Origin: a virus
Strand: one strand, 5' to 3'
Length of the DNA stretch: 31,085 nucleotides
IMG/VR virus record: IMGVR_UViG_3300013101_000057
Location: 1 to 31,085 of that record
In this document: piece by piece, positions 7,173 through 13,487 of the stretch
Position numbering within the stretch: the stretch's first letter is position 1
How the letters are laid out: the number at the start of each line of letters is the position of its first letter
Program-made: the position numbers and the translations under genes
The notes under the pieces: generated by a model
Told to the model about the DNA's origin: nothing
The model's database searches: none
Seen by the model: the letters and a program-made list of their open reading frames with translations, nothing else

Positions 7173-7427
7173 ATGGAATATACTAATGTACCTCTTCTTA
7201 TAACTGTTTTAATTATCAGTATTATATTTATAAGAATAAATCTTGTAGGTATGCACCTACATAAAGCAATCAAAAAATATGGTAAAAGAAATATGGATTT
7301 AATTTGGGCTGGACAAGAAGATTTAATGTTTGATATTGAAAAATTAGATATATCATTATTTCAATATATCCGACTTGCGTTAATTTTTACAAAATGGACT
7401 TTTAAAGATTTTTTTCCTGACTTATAG
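7173..7427 (+). CDS. Small single-span membrane protein (84 aa)
   Basis: Residues about 6-24 (VPLLITVLIISIIFIRINL) form one hydrophobic segment close to the N-terminus. A basic stretch follows (HKAIKKYGKRN), then a C-terminal amphipathic region with a second, weaker hydrophobic part (SLFQYIRLALIFTKW). An inner-membrane protein is likely. The ATG at 7173 directly follows the previous stop (7171). Function unknown. Confidence 0.6.
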   Translation: MEYTNVPLLITVLIISIIFIRINLVGMHLHKAIKKYGKRNMDLIWAGQEDLMFDIEKLDISLFQYIRLALIFTKWTFKDFFPDL

Positions 7428-7435
7428 GCTTGAGA

Positions 7436-8584
7436 ATGTATACACAACTACCTACACTGTATGGTTACTCTTCGACAGGTAAATTAAAAGAATGGACAGT
7501 TGCAGCAAAACAAGAAACTCCTGACCATGCGTTATTGGTAACAATTCATGGGTATGTAAATGGGAAAAAACAACGTTCTGAAAAGAAAATTTTAGGTAAA
7601 AGTATAGGAAGAAGTAACGCTACCACTCATTTTGAACAATCTGTAAAAAATGCTACTTCCGTATGGAAAAAGAAATACGCTCAAAATTATAGAGAATCAG
7701 AAAAAGATTTATTTGATCTTCCTTTATTACCTATGCTTGCTTTGAAATATAAAGAAAGATCACATGACATTAGGTGGCCTGCTTTTGTACAACCGAAATT
7801 AAATGGGGTCCGTTGTACAGCCAAAAAATTAAAAGACGGCAGCATCTTATATTTATCTAAAACAGGTAAAAAATGGAAAACTTTAGATTATATGTCTGAC
7901 TATGTATCTACTATGTTAGATGTAGGAGAAGAAATAGATGCAGAAGTTTATAACCCTGATCTGACATTCCAAGAAATTACTAAAAGAGTGAAAAGAGTAA
8001 AATCCTCTAGAGCAGATATACAAAAAGATCCTTTACAACTTCATATTTTTGACATCATACAAAAAGATGTGCCGTTTGAAGAACGTAACCATGTATTAAC
8101 TGAACGTTACATGCACCATCTTGTACATGGACTACAAGAACAACAAAACTCACCATTGGTACTTGTACAAACAGAGCAAGTACAAACAGAAGCAGACTTT
8201 CTAAGATACCATACTTTGTTCACTTCCCAAAGATATGAAGGGACAATGATCCGTAATGCAAATGGACTTTATATTCCAGATTATAGATCAGCAGATTTAC
8301 AAAAATATAAAGACTTCCAAGATGACGAATTTGAAATCACTGGTGGGCATGAAGGAGAAGGAAGAGACGAAAATACAGTAGTTTTTGAGTGCATCACAAA
8401 GGAAGGAAAACATTTCGATGCAAGACCTAAAGGTTCCTGGGAAAGAAGACATTTGTATTATGTAGAATTACCTAATTTAATAGGTGAGATGCTTACTGTA
8501 AGATTTCAAAACTATAGTGACGATGGTAAACCTATTTTCCCTGTTGGAACTTCAGTCGAATGTGCTATTAGGGATTATGAATAA
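7436..8584 (+). CDS. ATP-dependent DNA ligase with N-terminal WGR-like domain (382 aa)
   Basis: The ligase seals nicks using ATP through a lysine-AMP intermediate. The N-terminal 90 residues, with LYGYSSTGKLKEWTV, HGYVNGKKQ and GKSIGRSN, match the WGR-like domain often found ahead of phage ligases. The nucleotidyl-transferase motif I is QPKLNGVR with Lys121. The usual KxDGxR has Asn here in place of Asp, a known but less common variant. Motif III (DAEVYNP), motif IIIa (LHIFDII), motif IV (YEGTMIRN) and motif V (LQKYK) follow in order, and the last 80 residues fit the OB domain. The ATG at 7436 is favoured over the TTG at 7430 because TAGG lies 7 bases ahead of it. It fits with the replisome genes downstream. 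Confidence 0.93.
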   Translation: MYTQLPTLYGYSSTGKLKEWTVAAKQETPDHALLVTIHGYVNGKKQRSEKKILGKSIGRSNATTHFEQSVKNATSVWKKKYAQNYRESEKDLFDLPLLPMLALKYKERSHDIRWPAFVQPKLNGVRCTAKKLKDGSILYLSKTGKKWKTLDYMSDYVSTMLDVGEEIDAEVYNPDLTFQEITKRVKRVKSSRADIQKDPLQLHIFDIIQKDVPFEERNHVLTERYMHHLVHGLQEQQNSPLVLVQTEQVQTEADFLRYHTLFTSQRYEGTMIRNANGLYIPDYRSADLQKYKDFQDDEFEITGGHEGEGRDENTVVFECITKEGKHFDARPKGSWERRHLYYVELPNLIGEMLTVRFQNYSDDGKPIFPVGTSVECAIRDYE

Positions 8585-8588
8585 ATAA

Positions 8589-8687
8589 TTAATTAATTAA
8601 TTTTGTATTTTGTAAATCTTCTTTCGTAGCATGATTAGCAATCCATCCATAACATGTAGGTGCTCTTTCTTTTTGAAAATATTGCAA
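8589..8687 (-). pseudogene. Possible antisense gene remnant (32 codons)
   Basis: In the 139-base gap between the ligase and the 8724 gene, the - strand has a TTG-initiated open frame with a protein-like composition (segments QKERAPTCYGWIANHA and TKEDLQN). It is preceded in frame by a stop, and ends at TTAATTAATTAA. No start codon other than TTG and no clear ribosome site are present. It may be the end of a decayed gene once oriented against its neighbours. The +strand of the same gap shows no gene. Confidence 0.2.
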
Positions 8688-8723
8688 TTAGAAACTATGA
8701 CTTGAAATACGGAGTTATGAATA

Positions 8724-9005
8724 ATGACTAAAGTTACGATGTATATGTGTGACCTCTGCGAAGAAGTTTACCAGACTTTATCAGATCAATTAAATTGTGA
8801 AGCATCCCATACATTTAAAGAAGATTTAGAAATTGTAGCTGCTGGCTATAGAAATTCAAATGATTATGATGGATATGGATATCCTAAAAAAATACTCATA
8901 GAAAATAAAAAGAAAAGTGGATCAGCAGCCGAGTATCTTCTATTTAAAGAAGGCTCAGTAGAAGATTTTGAACCTTATCGTAAAGGTGTGGAGATTATAG
9001 AATGA
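8724..9005 (+). CDS. Small putative zinc-finger protein (93 aa)
   Basis: The N-terminus has a CDLCEEVY knuckle (Cys9, Cys12) followed by a LNCEASH segment that supplies a third Cys and a His about 13 residues on. This is a CxxC...C...H set that could bind one zinc. The remainder is acidic, with a DYDGYGYPKKI loop and an EPYRKGVEIIE tail. I do not recognise a family. It overlaps the next gene by ATGA. Confidence 0.65.
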   Translation: MTKVTMYMCDLCEEVYQTLSDQLNCEASHTFKEDLEIVAAGYRNSNDYDGYGYPKKILIENKKKSGSAAEYLLFKEGSVEDFEPYRKGVEIIE

Positions 9006-9232
9006 CTTTAATTCTTTTAGAAGAAAAAGAAAGATTACATTTTAGAGATTATTTATTACAAGAATTAGAAACTGAAACAAAATTATTAGAACAAACAAAA
9101 CTTTTAGGATCTTCTATGGAAGGGTTTGCAAAAGTTATTGAAGATAAAATTATTGCATACAAGATAGTTACCCGTACTCTTCAAACTACAGAAGAAATTC
9201 TTATCCAAACAATGGACAAGGATAAAAAATAA
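9002..9232 (+). CDS. Small helical, possibly coiled-coil protein (76 aa)
   Basis: Nearly the whole protein is a run of Leu/Ile/Glu/Lys heptad-like helix (EEKERLHFRDYLLQELETETKLLEQ...). It ends in a basic DKDKK tail. No function can be assigned. The ATGA overlap with the zinc-finger gene shows translational coupling. Confidence 0.6.
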   Translation: MTLILLEEKERLHFRDYLLQELETETKLLEQTKLLGSSMEGFAKVIEDKIIAYKIVTRTLQTTEEILIQTMDKDKK

Positions 9233-9262
9233 TAACACAATTTTACAGGTTATTATTCTTGA
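9228..9262 (+). terminator. Possible weak terminator
   Basis: AATAATAAC (9228-9236) pairs perfectly with GTTATTATT (9249-9257), a 9-bp AT-rich stem that overlaps the preceding stop codon. CTTGATTTTT follows. The stem is weak, so this is a tentative call. Confidence 0.3.
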
Positions 9263-9321
9263 TTTTTAAATAAAAAGAACTACAATAGTGCCATAATTTA
9301 AATTTCAGAGCAGTTAATCAA

Positions 9322-9525
9322 ATGAGTATGTATCTTAAAAGTAACAAAGCCATACCTACCTTACATGCTTCATTTAATGAGGAAGAAGCTAGGTATGTGT
9401 GTAATGTACTAGGAAACTATTGCTTTAAAACAGAATCTTGGCCTGTAATGCACACAATTAGGGACAAGAGACTTGACAAAGCGATGCGTAGAGGTAGACT
9501 TTGGATTGCAAAAAATCATAAATAA
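9322..9525 (+). CDS. Small basic protein of unknown function (67 aa)
   Basis: I do not recognise it. It has a helical centre (NEEEARYVCNVLGNYCF) and a strongly basic C-terminal half (RDKRLDKAMRRGRLW) that could contact nucleic acid. A gap of 90 bases with a possible weak terminator precedes it, and the radical SAM gene follows 15 bases later. Confidence 0.55.
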   Translation: MSMYLKSNKAIPTLHASFNEEEARYVCNVLGNYCFKTESWPVMHTIRDKRLDKAMRRGRLWIAKNHK

Positions 9526-9540
9526 TATGGATAAATAACT

Positions 9541-10521
9541 ATGCCTTTTGTGCCTTTTACTGAAAAAATAACTATTTCTGGACCTTCTAATAATCCAACT
9601 ATTCCAGAGATTTATCAAATCGAAATAGCAGAACGCTGTAATTTTCATTGTGATTTTTGTCAGACAGGTGAATTTGGTGGCAAATCTAAGAAAGATCCTT
9701 TTATCCATCTTGATCTTTTAAATACGATCATAGAAAGAGATTTAGGAGGTTCTTACTTTATAGAGTTGCAACATAGAGGAGAACCTCTTTTAAATAAGCA
9801 TCTAAGTCAGATTATTGACAATCTTAAACCTTATGTATTCTTAGGTTTGTCAACTAATGGTTCTTTAATACACACTCAGTTGGAAGCCTTGCTTAAATTA
9901 GATTTTGTAACTATAAGCATAGACGCCTCAAATAAAACAACATATGAAGCGATACGGAAAGGCGGAAATTGGGAAACTCTTTTAAACAACATAGATCTCT
10001 TACTTTTAGCAAAAGGTTCTAATCCTTATCCTTCTATTGATTTGCAACTTGTCAATATAGATGGATATGCTTGCGATACACAAGGTGTAAAAAATATAGC
10101 AAAAATAAATGGTTGGGATGTTAGAGTAAGAGAATTGCAGGATTGTTTTCCTGAATTAAATAATCCTGACAAATACAGAGTAGAAAATAATGAACTGTGT
10201 TTAAATCCTTGGACCTCTGTCTCGATCCATAAAAATGGAAATGTCGTACCTTGTTGCAGAGTATGGGATACAGAATGGGTGTATGGTAATTTATATGATG
10301 AAAGTTTAGAAGATATTTGGAAAGGACAAAAAGTAGCTGAATTTCAACAATTGCACAGAGACGGTACAAATTTGCCATTCTTTTGCAGAAGTTGCTTTAG
10401 CAGGTCTCCTTCTTATTTACATCTTAACTTGTATCAAAATGCTGTTAATGATATGATACGTCGAGGCGCAACAGACCGCATAATCCAAGTACAAGCCAAA
10501 TCTAACAAAAACACAGGATAA
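9541..10521 (+). CDS. Radical SAM/SPASM-domain protein (326 aa)
   Basis: The radical SAM cluster motif CNFHCDFC (Cys33, Cys37, Cys40) binds the 4Fe-4S cluster that cleaves S-adenosylmethionine. A RGEPLLNKHL segment (GGE-like motif) and STNG follow, as in the family barrel. The C-terminal part from Cys220 (CLNPW) has the paired Cys238-Cys239 and the closing CRSC (Cys282, Cys285), which fits a SPASM or twitch auxiliary cluster domain. SPASM enzymes usually modify peptides, but some act on other substrates. It is not a normal QueE, which lacks SPASM. It sits close to the DpdA-like gene, so a step in base modification is possible but unproven. The start is supported only by position; the upstream gap is 15 bases. 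Confidence 0.85.
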   Translation: MPFVPFTEKITISGPSNNPTIPEIYQIEIAERCNFHCDFCQTGEFGGKSKKDPFIHLDLLNTIIERDLGGSYFIELQHRGEPLLNKHLSQIIDNLKPYVFLGLSTNGSLIHTQLEALLKLDFVTISIDASNKTTYEAIRKGGNWETLLNNIDLLLLAKGSNPYPSIDLQLVNIDGYACDTQGVKNIAKINGWDVRVRELQDCFPELNNPDKYRVENNELCLNPWTSVSIHKNGNVVPCCRVWDTEWVYGNLYDESLEDIWKGQKVAEFQQLHRDGTNLPFFCRSCFSRSPSYLHLNLYQNAVNDMIRRGATDRIIQVQAKSNKNTG

Positions 10522-10526
10522 ATATT

Positions 10527-10727
10527 GTGGATGACAACTGTAAAGAAATTAAGGAAGAAATCCTGTAAGATTTACAAAAAGCCATAGTACTTGTAGGTGG
10601 TAAATTTTATAGACGCCACGAACTTTTGATGATGTCATTAGAACAAATATTAGATTTATTTGTTCCTAATAGTATCAATATAATGTTTACAGTTAAACCT
10701 AAAGCTATTAAAAAACCTACATGTTAA
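10527..10727 (+). pseudogene. Small gene interrupted by an in-frame TAA
   Basis: A GTG start with AGGA 8 bases ahead opens a frame of 13 codons that stops at TAA 10566-10568. The same frame then stays open for 52 more codons to TAA 10725. The downstream part looks like real protein (VGGKFYRRHELLMM, then SLEQILDLFVPN). It resembles small phage proteins I recall with a GKFYxRHEL pattern. Either a point mutation has broken the gene, or the stop is read through, or an internal ATG (10629 or 10632) starts a shorter protein. The end overlaps the next gene's ATG by 7 bases, as for a normal gene here. Confidence 0.5.
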
Positions 10728-10903
10728 TAAAACCTACTGTTTGTCCTTTTTATGAATACTATGAAAAATTTCATGCAAATTGGCAATGTGCAGATCTTCA
10801 TGTTTGTAAAAATTCAAATAATAAATTAAGAAATTGTCTTTTTTATGACAAATCCTATTTAACAATAGACTGCCATTTTTTAATCAAAGATCAAATACCT
10901 TAA
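10721..10903 (+). CDS. Small Cys-rich protein (60 aa)
   Basis: There are five cysteines in 60 residues (CPFYEYYE, WQCADLHVC, RNCLFYD, DCHFL), in a spacing like a small disulphide or zinc module. It starts inside the end of the interrupted gene and its stop is followed at once by the DpdA-like ATG at 10904, so translational coupling with that enzyme is likely. Function unknown. Confidence 0.6.
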   Translation: MLIKPTVCPFYEYYEKFHANWQCADLHVCKNSNNKLRNCLFYDKSYLTIDCHFLIKDQIP

Positions 10904-12208
10904 ATGACTGCTCCTTTACATTTAAAAGATTTCCGCATCTCTTTGGATTCAGGTGCTCACTCTTGGTACGTACAAATAGCTATGGGAGGACAAGCTACTA
11001 TACAAAAGAGAGCTAGTGTCGAACATACTTATGCTGAATCTCCAGAATTCAAAAAATACTTAGATGGATATATTCAGTTCTGTTTAGAACATGGCCATAA
11101 ATATGATTTTTATGTCACATTAGATATTATCGGTGATCCGAAACGTTCCTGGGACATAACAGAATACATAGAGTCTTTTGGTTTAAATCCTATGCCTGTC
11201 TATCATTTTGGAGAAGATCCTTCTTGGTTTAAAAAGATGATAGATAAATATGGATATATCGGTATAGGTGGACTAGGACAAGATGTCACAAAAGAAAAAT
11301 ACATTCCTTTTGCTGACAGAACTTTTAAATATATTTGCGATGCCAAAGGAACTCCTTGTGTAGCAACTCATGGTTTTGCTATGGCAAGTCCTCATCTTGT
11401 AAAACGTTATCCATGGTACACTTGTGATGCAAGTACATGGACTGCTCTTTCAAGAAATGGTACAGTGTACATTCCTAAACCTTTAATGAAAAAAGGACAT
11501 GTACATGATTTTAATTATTTAGTACCTCCATTATCTTTACCTGTAACAGTAAGACGAAAAAGCCATACTAACCATTTAAATCATAAAGGCGCACTATATA
11601 ACGAAGTGCTAGAAAAATACTTCGGTATGTACGGATACGATTTTCAATCAGTTAGTGACCATTACAATACAAGAGATGTACTAAATATAAAATTCTTTAA
11701 GAATATGGAATTGGCAGCAAAAAAACTGTACGCAGAACAATTTCAATACGAACGAGGAGCAAACATTTTACTTGCAGGTACTCCAAGCGGTGCATCTACT
11801 AATTTAAATCTTGTAATAGACTTATTAGATGAATTGAAAGAGCCCCAAACAAATTGGTTAGGTTCATATTATTACCAACGTCACAATAATAATTTATTAG
11901 CCATAAAAGAAAAATGTATGGCTGGAGAAGATTTATACACTCTTAAAAAGAAAATTAAACCTAGAAGGAAAAAAGTAGAACCTATTAAAAGAAGAAAACT
12001 TAAAATTAAAAATTCACCTCCTATAGTTCATATAGATTTGGCAAAAAAAGATTCAGATGTAACTAAGATTGCACTTTGGAACAAAGGTGTTATATACGAT
12101 ATTACTAAGAAAGTTTTATTTGACAGTGCAATGGGAGAATTGAAACAAACTTTTTTTCCTGATTCAAAAAAAATGTCTCTTTTAGTGGACGGAGTAGAAT
12201 ATAAGTGA
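10904..12208 (+). CDS. DpdA-like DNA guanine transglycosylase (TGT family, 434 aa)
   Basis: DpdA enzymes, distant relatives of tRNA-guanine transglycosylase, exchange guanine in DNA for a 7-deazaguanine such as preQ0. The first 300 residues carry the pattern seen in phage members: SLDSGAHSWY at 13-22, LDIIGDP at 73-79 (with an Asp in the position of a catalytic Asp), IGGLG at 121-125, HGFAM at 156-160, and CDASTW at 174-179, close to the VDSTSW of related phage proteins. The last 100 residues include a very basic stretch (KKKIKPRRKKVEPIKRRK) suited to DNA binding. FolE and the QueD-like enzyme upstream would supply its precursor. The assignment is by motif recall, not by search. Confidence 0.72.
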   Translation: MTAPLHLKDFRISLDSGAHSWYVQIAMGGQATIQKRASVEHTYAESPEFKKYLDGYIQFCLEHGHKYDFYVTLDIIGDPKRSWDITEYIESFGLNPMPVYHFGEDPSWFKKMIDKYGYIGIGGLGQDVTKEKYIPFADRTFKYICDAKGTPCVATHGFAMASPHLVKRYPWYTCDASTWTALSRNGTVYIPKPLMKKGHVHDFNYLVPPLSLPVTVRRKSHTNHLNHKGALYNEVLEKYFGMYGYDFQSVSDHYNTRDVLNIKFFKNMELAAKKLYAEQFQYERGANILLAGTPSGASTNLNLVIDLLDELKEPQTNWLGSYYYQRHNNNLLAIKEKCMAGEDLYTLKKKIKPRRKKVEPIKRRKLKIKNSPPIVHIDLAKKDSDVTKIALWNKGVIYDITKKVLFDSAMGELKQTFFPDSKKMSLLVDGVEYK

Positions 12209-12210
12209 AC

Positions 12211-12378
12211 ATGCACATGACCATTTTAGTCGATGGTAAAAAAGAAGAAAGAGAAATAGATAAAATGCTAAAAGACCCTGACACAGGTACGTATGTTCCA
12301 GTACCTGTACTAAAGAGAAACGAACAACTTATTTCTACTTCTGTTGGTTTATACATCATAACAAAATTGGATTCTTAA
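12211..12378 (+). CDS. Short protein between dpdA-like and clamp genes (55 aa)
   Basis: An ATG at 12211 opens 55 codons ending one base before the sliding clamp ATG. The protein begins MHMTILVDGKKEERE, continues with a proline-valine loop (GTYVPVPVLKRN) and ends in a hydrophobic strand (VGLYIITKLDS). Tight fit between two genes and balanced composition support it as a real gene. A second ATG (12217) would give 53 residues. The upstream GTG at 12205 overlaps the previous stop. Function unknown. Confidence 0.6.
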   Translation: MHMTILVDGKKEEREIDKMLKDPDTGTYVPVPVLKRNEQLISTSVGLYIITKLDS

Positions 12379-12379
12379 A

Positions 12380-13486
12380 ATGAACAAACAAGATTTAATT
12401 GAAAAGCTGAACCACACAAAACCTTTTTTAATGAGTCAAGATTTTATTCCTATTTTAACTCATTTTTGTTTTGATGAAAAACATGTATCTGCTTACAATG
12501 ATGTTGCAGGTATTTCGATATCCATGGAAAGTGAGTTAAACTGTGCTGTGCCAGGACAACTTTTGCTCAAGATGCTAGGTACAATAGGAGCAGAAACAGT
12601 AAGAGTAGAAATGCCTACAGAAGGTACAATAAAATTAATTTCAGGTAAAACAAATGTAAAATTACCTGCGCTTTCTGCGGATGAGTTTGTATTTGAACTA
12701 CCAGATATTTCTGATGTTCCTACAGTGAGAATTCCAAAAGAATTTTTAATAGGACTTTCCAAATGCCTCGTTTCAGTTGGACAAGATCCTTCACATCCTG
12801 AACAAACAGGAGTTGCTTGGGCAATAGAAAAAGGAAAACTTTCTATTTATTCTACAAATAATAGATCCATTTCTAAATATTGTTTAGAACAAGAGGGAAT
12901 TGGATTTTTAGAAGATCAAGAAGAATTAAAAGTTATTATTCCTGCATTCTTTTGTGAAGAAGTAGTTGCTTTAGCTGATGTATATGCAGTCAATGATGAC
13001 TTCATAGATTTGTATGTCCAAGACATTACAAAAGGTAGCAAATTTGTAGTTGCTATTTTAGGAGCCCATGGATCCTGTAAAATTTTTACAAGATTAATAA
13101 ACGGCGAATTTATGGATTTTGAAGGAGTAATAGAAAGGATGCTAGATGGAGCAGATTCTGACTCCTTTGTAGATGCCCCTGAAGATTTAGCACCTACATT
13201 AGAACGCGCATCTTTATTATTGTCGATCACAGATAACAACACCTCCGAAATAAATGTAAAAGAAGATAAGGTTACGATACTATCTGAAAGCAGTTTTGGA
13301 AGAGCTTTGGACGTAGTTGAGTTCCCTAAACCTTTAGGAGATTTCAGATTTGATGTCGATCCTGTACTTGTGCAAAATGGATTTAAAGTTGCAAATAAAA
13401 TTGCACTTCTTCCAAAGTTAATTGTGCTTACTACAGATTCAAAAAATTTCACTCATCTTATTAGCCACTCTAATACAGGCTCCTAA
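12380..13486 (+). CDS. DNA polymerase sliding clamp, DnaN/beta-like (368 aa)
   Basis: The length (368) and the three-domain layout match a bacterial beta clamp, which forms a dimeric ring that tethers the polymerase to DNA. The typical start is a helix (DLIEKLNHTKPFL), and the ISGKTNVKLPALSADEF segment near 92 recalls the beta-clamp FxLPxxxxxxFP turn. Later, the IYSTNNRSISKY segment near 156 and the C-terminal strand (LPKLIVLTTDSKNFTHLI) fit domains two and three. The overall sequence is diverged. It lies immediately before the polymerase gene, one base from its stop, as expected. The C-terminus is NTGS and lacks the usual MPM(R/L)-like end. Confidence 0.8.
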   Translation: MNKQDLIEKLNHTKPFLMSQDFIPILTHFCFDEKHVSAYNDVAGISISMESELNCAVPGQLLLKMLGTIGAETVRVEMPTEGTIKLISGKTNVKLPALSADEFVFELPDISDVPTVRIPKEFLIGLSKCLVSVGQDPSHPEQTGVAWAIEKGKLSIYSTNNRSISKYCLEQEGIGFLEDQEELKVIIPAFFCEEVVALADVYAVNDDFIDLYVQDITKGSKFVVAILGAHGSCKIFTRLINGEFMDFEGVIERMLDGADSDSFVDAPEDLAPTLERASLLLSITDNNTSEINVKEDKVTILSESSFGRALDVVEFPKPLGDFRFDVDPVLVQNGFKVANKIALLPKLIVLTTDSKNFTHLISHSNTGS

Positions 13487-13487
13487 T

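Noticed and set aside
9541-10521. QueE identity for the radical SAM protein
   Set aside because: The SPASM-like C-terminal Cys set and length of 326 residues do not fit QueE.
12916-13452. 178-codon open frame on the - strand inside the sliding clamp gene
   Set aside because: Long but Ser/Leu-rich and lacks any recognisable motif; the + strand clamp explains the region.
13422-13487. Longer starts of the polymerase (13422), recA (20647) and SNF2 helicase (27737)
   Set aside because: The extensions run through the clamp gene end, a terminator hairpin and the preceding gene; the chosen ATGs have better ribosome sites or directly follow a stop.
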